Shown here: positions 34,040-46,700 of the stretch, piece by piece | How the letters are laid out: every line of letters begins with the position of its first letter | Numbering within the stretch: the first letter of the stretch is position 1 | NCBI GenBank assembly: GCA_003116995.1 | Contig: BDSL01000048.1 | Coordinates: forward strand, 1 to 64,000 | Source of the DNA: Yamagishiella unicocca | Lineage: Eukaryota; Chlorophyta; Chlorophyceae; Chlamydomonadales; Volvocaceae | Reading direction: 5' to 3' | Length of the DNA stretch: 64,000 nucleotides | Translations under genes and position numbers: made by a program | Notes under the pieces: generated by a model | What the model was told of the DNA's origin: nothing | The model's database searches: none | Seen by the model: only the letters and a program-made list of their open reading frames with translations

Positions 34040-35329
34040 TCAGCAGCTCCAGTTTCCCCAGTCGGAGAGGACCTTGGTTACCAAGCCGCACTGTCGCTCA
34101 CTCAGCATCTCGGATACCATCAAGCCTAGGAAACCAACCTGAAAGCAGTACAGAGGACTTTGTTAATATACCGGATACAGGGTCATTATGTTACGTTGTG
34201 GATTCCATGTGAATCATAGCGCTGCGTTGTGTCTTCAGGTTTGGAAGCTAGAATGCATAGCATAACACTCTGAGGTCAACCTTTGTAGCCGTTACCCGCA
34301 CCATCCCATAACAGAGGTTTACTCGCTTTAACCCACTTTCAGAACTCCATCAATCCCAGAGAAACAAATCCTTAAACCCATCCAATGCCACACAATTTGT
34401 GGGGTGGGGGTGTATCATATTGGCAGTCCCAGGTGCTTCCACTATCGTACGCACCATGGCTACGCGTCCGTTCAGGCGCTCGGCGTTGTAGTTCCACACG
34501 TTAGGCAGGTCTCCAGACATCGGCGGTGGGTTCTCCTCGTCAGGGAAAACGTTCTGGACAGGGACGCGGCCCAAGACGGCAGGTGCGACCGAGGCAGCCA
34601 GAACCAGCGCACCGACCAGCATGGCATTGTACATGCCTTCCGTGGTGAACAGCTGGCGCACAACAATGTCGTCGTTCATGACTTCGCCAAAGAGGCCCAG
34701 GAAGACACCGAGCATTGCTGCACGACCGTTGACCAGCTCCGCGGCCGCGCTGTCGGCGCGCAATACCTGACTGAGTGCTTCAAAAGAGAGGCCAATAACG
34801 GCAGTAGGAACCGGATTGGAAACATCAACGCGAACCTTGTTATCAGGCCCGAATACTGCGGGGAAGCGCAGGCTCTTGGCATAATCAATGACGACCAGCT
34901 CATCCAGCGAGGGCTCGTAGGAGATGGTCAGGTTGTAACCGGCGTCCGTGGTCTTCTGCAATGTCAATGCATCAACGCTTCGACTAAATACCAGTAGCGA
35001 CAAAATATAAATTGCGAACGCCCCTTCACTGAGGTCATCGACCGAAGCACCGAGCGCACCTGCAGTGGAATCCCTTGTAGCTCCATCAGGGTTACCTTAG
35101 CCAGGTTTACCGTCTGCCATGTACGAGTATCGACAAAGATCGCGTCCTGAGAGGGAGCGACAAGCTGTGCAGGGGGCTGGGCTGGTGCAAGCGGAACAAG
35201 AGCCGCGCTGGAGCCGTTTTTGCCAGGGCCAGCTACAACTGCGCTACAGCGTAGGCGTGCTGGTTTAGGGAAACATGCGACCTGGTTCAGGGGCTGTTGG
35301 CCCAAGGCCTGAAGCTTTGACGCGAGCAT
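34040..35329 (-). CDS. Early light-inducible (ELIP)-type chlorophyll-binding-like protein
   Basis: Spliced as 35329-35096, 34955-34455 and 34138-34040, all GT-AG, giving 277 aa. The N-terminus (MLASKLQALGQQ...) looks like a chloroplast transit peptide. Two LHC motifs flank a middle helix: ELVNGRAAMLG (about 151-161), a hydrophobic segment at about 188-207, and AERLNGRVAMVGFLG (about 236-250). This three-helix plan with E..NGR motifs is that of ELIPs, which sit in thylakoids and protect against excess light by binding pigments. The second motif is split by intron 2 right after the Met; without splicing it would read into the stop at 34350. The upstream ATG at 35362 is an alternative start. The family is light-stress induced, but no such signal was identified here. 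Confidence 0.85.
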
Positions 35330-37779
35330 TTTCAATAGGACCTCGGTTGTTAGGACTCCCAATTATCCCGTAAGCTTGATATGGGTCAGCTAAGGTTTGA
35401 TGCGCCTCGACAAACGTGTCTATGGAATTGGTGGCATTCCCCTGGTGGTGTCCATCAATTGTGACTCTACTACGGCTCGGCCAAACGTACGACAGCAATG
35501 AGTGTGGATGAATACGTCCAATGGGGCAGAGGTTAACGTGAGCGATAATTAGTGAATTGTCCGTGGGGAAGTAATCCACAAGAGCAACAATTATTGCGCA
35601 GGCGGGGGAGCCAGGGGACAGTGTCCTCCAGTGTCCGCTCTGGTGTCCTCTCAATTCTGCATTCGTAAGCAATGAAAGAATAGGGGGATTCCAATTACTT
35701 ACAATAATAGGGTCCAGCCGTGACATGTGGCCTTCTGGTCTGACATACCGGTATTTGTCGACCACAGGTAAAATGTTGTCACTGAGGTCCATGAATAGTA
35801 TGGCCAATTCCTAACGGGTAGGAGGCCAAATTCCAGTGTGCAACGAAAACGTTGGCTTTGGCGCGATGATACGCAACACATACGCATGATCGCGGAAATT
35901 TCGCCCCGCCGTGTTTTGTAAGGACCGTAATTTCAATGCGAAATTGTCATTCGCTTAGCTCCACTGCTAGGGGTGTTTCTGTTTCTTCCCCCTTGGGGCG
36001 GTCGGCGCGGGGCGGGGGTTCCCGCGTCCCGTTGGAACTGTTAGGTGTTGTTTTGTTTCGAGGTCTTGTCGGCCGCGCCACGTGTACGGTGATTTGGGAG
36101 ATATGGCCATGTAACCTTTATTCAGCCTGATCCGGCTGCAAATCTTAAAGAGTTTCCTAGGGGCTAGGCACATCAGGCTGGCCACCTGTCATCACAAGGG
36201 TCAACCACAACCATCTGTATGTTCAACTTGTTCCTGAGGACCGGTTCAAGAAGACATGGTGTGGTCACAAGCTCCCCGCAAGTCCCTGCAGCTGCAGGCA
36301 GCCGATGTTTGGATGGGGCGTGGCGGGCGTGGGAAGCCCACGGTGTATGAGGCAGTATGATGAGGTATCAGGGGTGAATAACTTGTTGCATTGGACTCCA
36401 ACCCATATCGGACAGCTCCAAGAGCACGTTCCGGTTGCTATCCTGTGACACAATAAAAAACCGTGCAGTAACCTACGTTGACTCTATAAGACATGGCTTA
36501 TCGAGTGAAGTATGAATGAGATAAGGCTGTTTATTGCGAATAGACTGCCGTGGCATGCGGGTGTCCAGCGCATGGTGCGGGTACGATGACTGGTACGGCG
36601 ACTGGTGGCTGGCTGCCGCTTAGGTTGCGCGCCTGCCTGTTCTCAGTATCTGCCGTTGTGCTGATAGTACCAAGGAGCCGTGTCCCTCTGCCGGGACGGC
36701 GGCCTCTAACATTCCCACCCTCCTCCCCTCTGTAGCGGTCGTGTGCTCAGATCTGCTGCACTCGGTGTCGGGGGCGCCGCTCCGGTCTCAATACGGGGCG
36801 CCCCCAGCACCGTGGGGGGTGCCGGTTCGGTTGGGGTGGTTTCGTCGCCTTTCGTGGCGCTCGTTTCTTGTCGCCTTGCAGGGCGCGTTTGTCGCGTTTG
36901 TTTCGGCGCGGGGTGCAATGTGGTGCTGTCATCACTGTCGGCCACTAGTGCAATCTCAATATGGGTGGGTGTCGGGGGCGTGCGTCTTTCTGTTATCTTC
37001 TGGATTTTGTGTCTCCGAAGGGGTGGCTGGGATCTGAGTGCTGGCCTCTACACCGGGTGGCTGGGATCTGAGTGCTGGCCATTCGACCCCTTCTTCTGCT
37101 GTAACGCGATACGGCAGTAATGAGCAATAAGTGCGTCTTCGCCGTCCCCACATCTGCATTGTCTTTTACCCGTCCGATGGGGGGTCTAGCAGAGTGTATA
37201 ACCGAGCCCTTGCAGAAAACCCGGGCATCTTTTTTGCGCCAACGAAAGGAAAAACAGCTCCTCTGCTTGTTGCTTCGTGCATATTGAGATAGAGCAAGGT
37301 TGTAATGCCTGATTTTCATGCACAGCAAGGTGCTGGCAAGGACGAAGTGAAGACAACGGTTGGTAAGGAACAGCCAGAGTGATGTACGATACGGCATATT
37401 TCAAGTAGGAGTGGCAACGATATTGGATTTAATACGAAATCCTTGCAGCGCCAGTTCTTTAGAGATCGAAACCTATGCATCCCACCCAAATAGGAGTGAG
37501 ATTCTCGGAACTTTCAAGTCGAAAGTAAGGACTTTAAGGGTCCCTTGCAGAAAGCTGGCCGCGCAGGAATCAATAAGGCACGTACATAGCAAATCATAAA
37601 GCAGCATGATTGCTTTAAATCCTAACACAGAGTGCGCCGGCGCGCCAAAGCACCACACGCAGTCGGCTGCCGCGCTCATAGGTTCTAACTGAGTGGCTTA
37701 AGGTTCAATAGACCACGAAATCTCTTTAATTGGTGCGGCAACCTCTGTCGACACAGTTGCCTGCCGATCCCGGACATCT
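35330..37779. other. Divergent intergenic region between ELIP and the SAC3-type gene
   Basis: It holds the promoters of both divergently transcribed genes, but no element could be assigned. A 25-bp tandem pair (GGTGGCTGGGATCTGAGTGC) lies near 37024-37080. A T/G-rich stretch (about 36740-37010) resembles the LINE-tail sequences further left, sharing an AATCTCAATATGGG-like box with 29938. No gene was recognised. Confidence 0.4.
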
Positions 37780-40700
37780 ATGTTTGGGAGCGACGCTGCT
37801 GCTGGTGGCCTTGGATTCGGCGGAGCACTTAACCAGAGCCGTGCGGCTGGTGGTAGTTTTGGAGGCCGCGGCGGGGGCTTCGGCGGCGGTGCGGGCCGAG
37901 GCTTTGGTTCAGGGGGTGCTGGCGCCGGCTTCACAGGCAGGGTGCTCTTTGGCGCACCGGTGCCAGGGGCGGGTCAGGTGAGGCGGTAGAGGTTCCTTTC
38001 GGTAAATAATAAACCCGCTCGCTATGCCCGAACCGTTTCAATGCCGAACTGCTGCGCCCCACGTTCACCAAGTTTGGGCGCCCGCCTCCTTGTAATCTGC
38101 TCTGTGGCGCCCACCTCAAATCCGACGAGCACATAATTGAACTCCTCAACGCCCCTCTCAATCAGGCCCCAGCACCGGCGCCAGCGGCTGGCAGCGGTGG
38201 TTTTGGCGGGCAGCGCCCCGCCCGCGCCGCTGGGGGTACTGCCCCGGCCGCGTCGGAAGGCAAGTATACCATTTCGGTATGTCAGGCTGGGTGGGGTTTG
38301 TCCAGGCTGCGATGCGGATTAAATTCCACGTACGGTGTGGGCTTGCTGGGTCCCTCATTCATCATGTTGGCACAGTGGAACCCGGTCAGCATGATGCAGC
38401 GGCAGCATGCTTGCCGGGAATCCCACATCACCCCCTTGACCACCCCACCACACGAACCACCAAACATGCGGAACCATCCACCATGCAGGTCAACTAGCCG
38501 GTGCACTACAGATGCAGCAGCAACAGCAGAGGGGCGCTGGCGGACCGGGCCGGGGTGTATTCGCGCGCTTGGGCCTTGCGGCATTGAAGGAGGCAGGTCC
38601 CCCCGCTGCTGCCACCGGAACAGGCGCTCATGTTCTGCCGCACCATGGCCCAGCCCTCCCTCACGGACGCGGTCGAGGCCGCGTCTTCCAAAGCGGCATC
38701 GTGGAGGGGCGTCAGGGGCCCGGAGGAAGCGGCGTTGCCGATGTGGCCGGCGGCGGGCGTGGTGGCCGTGGTGGCCGCGGCGGCCGCTTTCAATGGACCC
38801 GACAGCAGTACGTGCAGCAGCAGCAGCCACAGCTGAAGTTCAGAGGGGCAGCGGGTGATACCCAAACAATCCATGCCGGCGATAGCGGTGGTTTTGGCGG
38901 TATGGACGACATGGACGAAGCAGCGGCGCCTATGGAGCAGGATGGCGCGTACGGCTACGAGTACAAGGAGGACGGAGGTGTTGGGAATGCCGTCACTTGG
39001 CAGGCAACAGCGGAGGTCTCGGAGGTCGCCTGGCGCGGTGGTCGACCTGCTGCTGTTGCCGCGGCTGCTCCTAGGCCAGCTGCTACCGCTGCTCCGGCCT
39101 CCCGAGTGCCGGTGCCGACATACGGTGGCAAAGGAATGGACGGTGATGACGGCGAGGCAGGCGCTGAAGACGATGACGCAGCCCGACTGAAGCGGCGGCA
39201 ACAGCGCTTCGGTCAGGTGGGTGATAGGGATGGTAGCTCTGCTTCTCTGTTCGGCCTCATGCATAGCACCTCATCTCCACGTATGTATGCGGCTGTTCTT
39301 GCTGCTAGGTCTTGTTGGCACTGGTGCGTTCACCCGTGACATACTGCCTGCACAACAGCCCTGATTCCCGGCCTCAAGATGGTACATCCAGCAGCACCAC
39401 CGCCCTTCCGTCTTGCTCGTCCTTCACTGAGGACAGGTCACCGACGCCCCAAGCACTGGTGATGTTGGGATATCTGCGGCCCCGCTAGGAGGCGGAGACA
39501 GCACCCCGCCGCGCGCCAGCAACCGTTCCCCGCTGCAGTGGCGACCTGACGGGGCTAGGGGCGGCGGCAGTGACAACGAGCTTGTTGGTGGCGGCTCGCC
39601 ATCGCCGTCGCCGCCGCCGTCACCGCTGGTATCGTACTTGGGAGCAAGCAGCAGCGACCTCATGGCAGACGACGATGACGGTGGGGATTATGGCATCAGG
39701 ATTGGGGGGTTCAGGCTCTCAGTGCATGGACACCGTATGATATAACGCGGTCACAGGGTCGCGGGGCTTGAGGCTAGGGCTGTACTTTCCATGTGTATCG
39801 TGTTGGCTTGGGACGTAAACGAAGCACAAGCTGTGTATGCGCGGCATGCTAAAAACTCCCAACAGGAATGGGTTATTTGCCTGGTCCTTTTGTTTGCCTG
39901 TGCATTGGCTCTCTTTTTTCGGGCAATGCACGTCACCCCATCGACGTATGCAGGTGGCGCCACAGGTGGTCCGGCGCTGGTGGGCACCTGCGAGCTGATG
40001 TGTCCGGTGGCGGAGAGGAAGCGCCGAGAGGTAGGCTTCGGGGTGATTGGTTCATGGGAGGCTTCGGATGCCTTGCACATAAGCACTTGTCGACAAGTCG
40101 AGGGCATTGCATGGCCGGCCGGAAGGGGGCACTGCAGTCACGATTGTTACTACCAATTAGTGGGATGCATACGGCATGTCCTATTGTGGCCGGGTATGTT
40201 CCAACATCTCTTCGCACCTGTCAAGCTTCCACGTCCTTATGTCTATGCTTTTCAGTCCGCACAAAGCGGGACGCAAAGACGTCTGGTGGGAGATTCGGGG
40301 CCTGCGGAGTAGGGGACAGGAGTACTAAGGTCGAGGTGTCATCTACCAGCCAGCCCATGTCCAGCGGCATGCAATCGGACAGACTGGGCACCCTATCTTG
40401 TGCGGCATGAGGCTTATTGTCCTCAATGTGTGCGGGCCCCGTGAGACCTAGTCACCTTGATTTCCACGATTGCCGGTAAGATCTTTCCCTGCTGCTTCTT
40501 TTTCAGGCCACGGGCGAACTCAACGTTTTCGAGCGGCTGGACCCCGAGAACACGAAGCTCACAAGCGAAAGCCTGATCATAAAAAAAGCGGTCAGTGGCC
40601 ACATGGGGTGCTTGAACAAAGATTTCATCGGGAAGAACGTTGAAGGACCGGAAGTTCCATTGTCAGGATGAAGGGGGCCAGCGGTCCAATACCGTTTGAA

Positions 40701-43700
40701 ACCAGGTTTGAGGGATTGTTGAACGAGCTCCTGAGATGATGAACGGCATCGTATTTTTGTCGGCCTGCCTTTTCCTCTGTTAAATCACATATATCGTTCC
40801 CATGGCACTCCTCCCAATTTGACCCCCCAAACTCAAACCAGGCATTTTTCGTCTGGCGTCGCGCCCACCCTGTGCACTGCTTGCCGGGCACTTCCATGCC
40901 CGTGCCCATTCTCTGCTCTGATAACAAATCCTGCACCAACCCGATTTGCTTTCCCTATCTCAGCGTAAGAACTACAGCGAGGAAGATCGGCGTCCTGAAA
41001 ATCTTCGTACCTTCCGCGCGCTGCGTCTCACCATGGCTCGCCTGCGCTCGCTCATCGCGGCTCCTGATGAGGGAGCGCTGGGGGCCGCAATCAACCGCGC
41101 GCCTGAGGACGCGCTGCTGGATGTGCAGGCCTTTCTGTGGGATCGGTACCGGGAGGTGAGAAGGCCACGGGGGCGCAAGTGGGGGCGTCCCGCACTGATG
41201 CGTGATGACACGGCCTTCCCATCCACCCGCCCTTGCCTCCTTTCCCGTGTGCCAGTTGCACAGTCACGCATTGGCACCGCGATTATCCGTGCATGCTCAT
41301 GAAACGTGCCGTGGCGCAGTCCTGCCCTGGGACCTTTGGCGCCGCCACGAGACACCTGGCATCCCACGTTTATCTGTGTCTTTGGGGGAAGCGGACCGGC
41401 GTGGATGTCTTTACATTGGTGGTGGCATTGTGATGCTAAGCTCCACCTCCAATGCGGCTCTCCACCTATTTGAGGCCCACTCGTCCGCCCCCATTGACGT
41501 TTGAACCTGGCAGGTCCGCAAGGAGATCATTGGTCAGCACTTCCACACCCGACACGAGCTGCTGCCAGAGGTACGGGTCCATTGGGGGAGCTTTTAACGA
41601 GAACATGAAGTGGTGCTGGCGGCGCAGACTGACAGGACAGGAGCGCTGAGGGCTCCCATGGACAGGAGCGTTGAGGGTTCCTTTCGCGACACGAATGATA
41701 CCTGCATTGATGCACCCAGCAGATGGGGTTTAGGCGTTGCGGAACCAGTACATTGCATTGGGACTGCATGTTACCTTGGGTGGAAGGCATGGGTCCCTTC
41801 CTGATGATTTGACTTCGGATGGAGGACGCGAACGGGTCGGATGTTCGGCTTTGGGGCCATAAGACCGTATGATCGCACGGTAATGGCGTGTTAGGGTCAG
41901 ATAATCCGACCATGGTTGCGCCCCAGTGATGATGGCGGCTTCATGTCCCTCCCCCGCCCCCCTGGTGATAACATTGCATCACTGCGCTGGTGCTAATGAT
42001 GCTTAGGTTGCGCTTACCCGCCTAAGCACGCTGATGAACCCGTCATCACGTCCGCTATGCCGTGCTGTGGGTGTTACGGGATGCGCCCGACTACCCCGCC
42101 TGACGAATTCTCTCCGCCTGTTCTGCGGGTGTACAATCGATGCCGCCAAAGCGGTGGGAGAGTTAGCTCCCATTCCAGCTGTCCACCGTGCTCGCCGTCG
42201 CTATTGCAGGTGCTGGCCTGGAATGAGGAGATTGCAAGATTCCTCATCATCTCGTCTCATGAGTTGTGGGTGAGTGTCCCGTCGGCATTGCGGCCCGTCG
42301 GTGGCGCGCGGTCTCAGGGTTCCCTCACTCCTCGCGGGCGCGCTCCCCAACGTGCACGGTCCGGGCGTCGTGGGACCCGCCCATCCGCCCAGAGGCCATG
42401 CCGCTAAGCCCTGGCCCTACCCCTGGGGATTTCCCTGTGGTGCAGGGCAATCCAAATTTCGCTGCGCAGCTGAACCAGGAGCAGCTAAAAAAGGTGTGGG
42501 GCGTGGAGTGGAGTGGAGTAGGGGCAGTGCGAGGTGGAGTGGTAATGGATGTGCAAACCTGCTTCATACGCACCGCATTGCACCATCCCCGCGTCGCAAG
42601 ACCGCCTCACGTCCATTGTCCGTTTTAAGTTCACGTCAAATCCACGTTGACGGCCGCCTTGCGCTGCCAGTATTACGGGTGCGTGCCTTGATGCAGTCCA
42701 ATCGGGGAACTCGTCATTCTGGGCCCCTGCCCCTGCCTACTGCCTTTGCCTTCCCAGGTGCTTACCGACCTTGTGACCCGCTTCTACACTGCGGCTGGCC
42801 GCATTGGAATAAGCACACCGAACTCGGCTGAGATGAAGTGAGCGGAGGCTTGGGGGCTGGAGGGAGACTGGTCAAGTGGACGAAGGAGGAATGGGACCTG
42901 TGCGAGCGGGTTACTTTAGGAAGGGAAGCGGCACGAGGGCCGCCCATATTTTTACGGTGTCATGCCATTAAAGGTTGGACGTAAACCAGGGGCGTGATGT
43001 ACCGCGGGCGAAGTATGGCTGGCCGTCAGGGGTGCCGTACGTCCTTCCTGCCTTCCTGGCCTTGGCTTACGCCTTTGCAGCCACTCAGCGACCTATGCCT
43101 CACCGCCTGTTGCGCGAGCTGCGCAACCTAATCCCTCCTCCCTTGGACTTCTGCCTCTGATGCTCAGGTGCTACCTGCTCATCCTGATGCTGGGGGGCAC
43201 CATTGAAAAGAATGGCCGCCGCTTCCGGCAACCGGCGGAGGCACAGATGTATCTACGGCAGTACACAGAGGAGGTGCGGCGAGACACCCAGGATGAGTGT
43301 ATCGGCGGCCCCAGCGAAGGGGTGCATGGGAGGGAAAGACGGGAGTCCTTGCGCCCGGTCGCCAACCAAGTCCCCAACCTGGTGCTTGCCCACCTTCGCC
43401 TATCCAGCCACCTGCGTCGCTGCCACCATGTCGCTGGCTTGTCCCACCGCGGGTTCCCTTGCGCAAGCCTTGTGTATGCGCGCGTACCCTCCAACACACG
43501 CCCTCCCTCCACCCTATCCCGCCGCTGTCCCTGTACGACCCACAGGAGCTGTCCTCGCCCTGGACCACTGTGCTGTTCGCGGTGATGGCGGCGCTGCAGT
43601 CGGGTAACGTGGTGGCCTTCTTCGACATCATGACGCGGGCGCCTTACACCGTGGCATGCATCTGCGCCTCGCACGTCATGCCGATGCGTAGCCTGGCCAT

Positions 43701-46700
43701 GCACATGATGGCGGCGGCCTTGGGGGGTGAGGCGGGCCGGTCAAATAATGGTGGCGAGAAGGCGTGGAGGGGAATGTTGCTCTTGGAGATTAGCTTAGGG
43801 GCGTGAAGTTCGGGGGATTGGTTAGTGCCAAATCTCAAGGGCTTGACGCCCGCTCTCCTCTCCCAGGGGCCTCGGTCACGCCCCGCGCATACTTCAAGGG
43901 ACGCGTCGCGAGCGGAGGGCTGTACTTGCTTCCTGCGCCTCTGGCCTGTTGTGCCCGCACGCCGCCACGAGCTAACTAACTGATGCACCAATCCACCTGG
44001 CTGGCCAATCCCCCGACCCCCCAGCGCCGCACCCCGGCCAGCCCGGCGGTCGCCCCGACCCCGCCGCCGCTATGCCAGTGCCGGACCTGGCTCGCGTGCT
44101 CAAGATGAGCGACGCGAACGCCACCGTTTATGCGGGGATGCGGCAGGCGCTGGTACAGCCGGGAGGCGCGCAGGGTGGGTAGCAAGGCTCGCTGCAAAGG
44201 AGGTCTGGGCCGGCGGGCTATGGCGGTAGCTTATTGCCTGCTGCCTCCAGACACCACTAACAGCCACCCTGAAGTCGTGTTGTATGGAGTCGAGGATAGA
44301 GTGGAAAATAAAGCGGCGGGGCCCTAGCTGCATTAGCGGGACGCTCTTGTCTAGTTGTCTTGGGCACAGTGCTCTGCTCTGCATGGTTGGGCAATGGCCC
44401 CCCTGCGCGTGCGCCGATCCCTTCGCCGCTGCACTGCCCGCAGGTCAGCGTGACGTGTCGTTCCAGTCCACCCAGTTATCAGCGCGGGAGCCCAAAATCA
44501 AGAAGGTTCGGGTGAGCAAGCTGTGCGGCCCTCCTCAGGCACGCATGATAGGTGCCGAAGCCTGCTTGTCCTCCAGCGCATCTCTGTTGTGCTCGTCGCC
44601 GCCTGCTCGCTATTGCGTGTTTTACGTCCTCCTACTCAACCACCATATGTGCCGTTAACATCGGTCTACAAACCGTGCAGCGTGGGGTCGCTGCACTTGG
44701 GGTTGTTACCGCAAGTGCTCAAGAGCTGGCCGTCGCCTTTTTTGTCCTGCCCTCCTACCCCCCCCCGCTCCTATCATCCGCTCCGCCGGCGCCCCTTGGA
44801 CACACCAGGCCCAGCACTGGATCACGTCGAAGCGATGTACCGTGGGCCGCAGCCGCGACACCGTCAACCCCGCGCAGTTGTCGCAAGAGCTGCTGGATTA
44901 CTGCCGCCAACTTCTGGGGGGCCCAGCCGCCGACCGGCTGCCCATGGATCACCTCGGAAATGGTGGCGGCCCCAGCAGCCCCGTTCAGGCAGTGACACCG
45001 CCTCGCCCCATGTCTCGGCCGCTTGAGCCTTCAGCGCCGGCGTCGCCCCCACCCTGGGAGTTCTCACCGGACTCGGCGGGCAGCAAGGACGGCATCGCCG
45101 GGCGGGCGGCGGGTGGGGCGGTTCGGTCGCGCATCGGCGCTGTCGGCCCGTACGGCAGCCCCGTGGGTGAGGAAGGGACTTGAGGCATGGGGTGTGAAGA
45201 GGTCCACGCGGGTGCTTGCTAGGCAGTGGCTGTGGTGGTGTCGAGTGGTCCCCTGCACCCTTACGAGGTGCGCTGCGTGTTACTTCCCGGTTTCGAGCGG
45301 TAGCGACGCTGTGGTAAGATGCCTTACGTCGCAAACACGTCAAAGCTGAAGTCCGCCAACTTACCTCATCTCAGAAGTGGTGTCCCTGGATCATCACCTG
45401 CCTCGTCTCCGTGGCTCCCTATTCCCCACAACAGCAGGCCTGGCCTCTCCCGCTTTCGGTGCCAGGGAGAGCCGCGGAGAGCCGATTCCGGGCCCCCCCA
45501 CCGTCGCGCAGCTTGTCCAGGGATCCCCGGCGAAGGCCCTCGCTCAAGCGGCGACATCATCCCCGGCTGCGGCGGCCGCGGCGGTCTTCAGCCCCTCTAC
45601 AGCAGCTGTTGCCGATACGGGCGCCGTTCCCTTCCCGCCTGTGAGCTTCAGGGCACCAGAGGCGGCGACCATAACCCACCAACAGCACCAGCCGAGATCG
45701 GAGGTGGTTGCTGACGTGGGCGCCTTTCAGGGATTTACCGGGCCCTCCGGCCAGGCTTTGCAGGTGCGGACAAGAACTTGGGACGCAGTGGGGTCGTATG
45801 ACCACTGCCGCGGGAGGGAGTCAGTATGTGGTACGGAGGTAGCGTGACCACGTTGCGGTCCGAACCCCAACGCGGCCTTGAACCTGCACAGTCTCCTATG
45901 CACGTACCCACTTGCGTTGCCCCGATGCGTCGCGTGTCTCAGTGCTCCAGCGTATGGTACGACAACTTCCGTCCATAGCCACTTCGCGGCTGCCTCGACA
46001 GGTTTGCACGGTCATGTACTGCTTCCCGGGCTCCACCATCGCCCGCGTTGCAACCTGGACTCCTATGCGCCCGCGACGTGATTGTTTCAATACCCCACAC
46101 CTCCCTGCTCACTGTCGCAGCCGCCGTACTCCCAGCCCAGCCCCAACCTTGTGGATGCTGGGCTCCTGGCCCAGGCGCAGCGGGCGGCGGAGGCGGAGCG
46201 GCAGGCGCTCTGGAGCCTGAGACACGCTGCGGACCAGGCGATCAGGCAGGAGCATGAGCGGCAAAGGTATGCGGTGACCCAGCTGAACGCGTGTACGTGC
46301 TACGTGCGTTGCGAGGCTGAGGGAGGGTGTCCTCAGGACTGTCCTCAGGACGCCCGTTCGGACCACGCAGGTGCCGCTGCATGTCTGTGTGCCGCAAGCT
46401 GGGTCCGCAAGCTGCGCTCACGAAGAACACAGCAGCCACTTCCACTCGGCCTTGGTCCGTCCAAACACCCTCCCGCTCGCGACCTCACTCACTAGGGTCA
46501 TGGAGGCGCAGTACCAGCACCTGGCAGCAACAGCAACCGCAGCCCAGGAGGAGTTGCTCGCGACCCGCCGGCGGGAGGCGGTCTACGTGGCGCAGGTGGC
46601 GGAGCTGCGGCTGGACCAGCAGGTGGGCTGGGGCCCGACAGGTGGTGGCATAACGCGCTGCCCACAAAAACTGCTTAAAGGCTTTCTTGCCTTTGTCGTT

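Noticed and set aside
34404..34997. 197-codon plus-strand ORF
   Set aside because: It is antisense to ELIP exon 2, whose minus-strand reading has clear LHC motifs.
43171..43704. 177-codon minus-strand ORF
   Set aside because: It overlaps SAC3-type exons 12 and 13 on the opposite strand and has no recognisable content.
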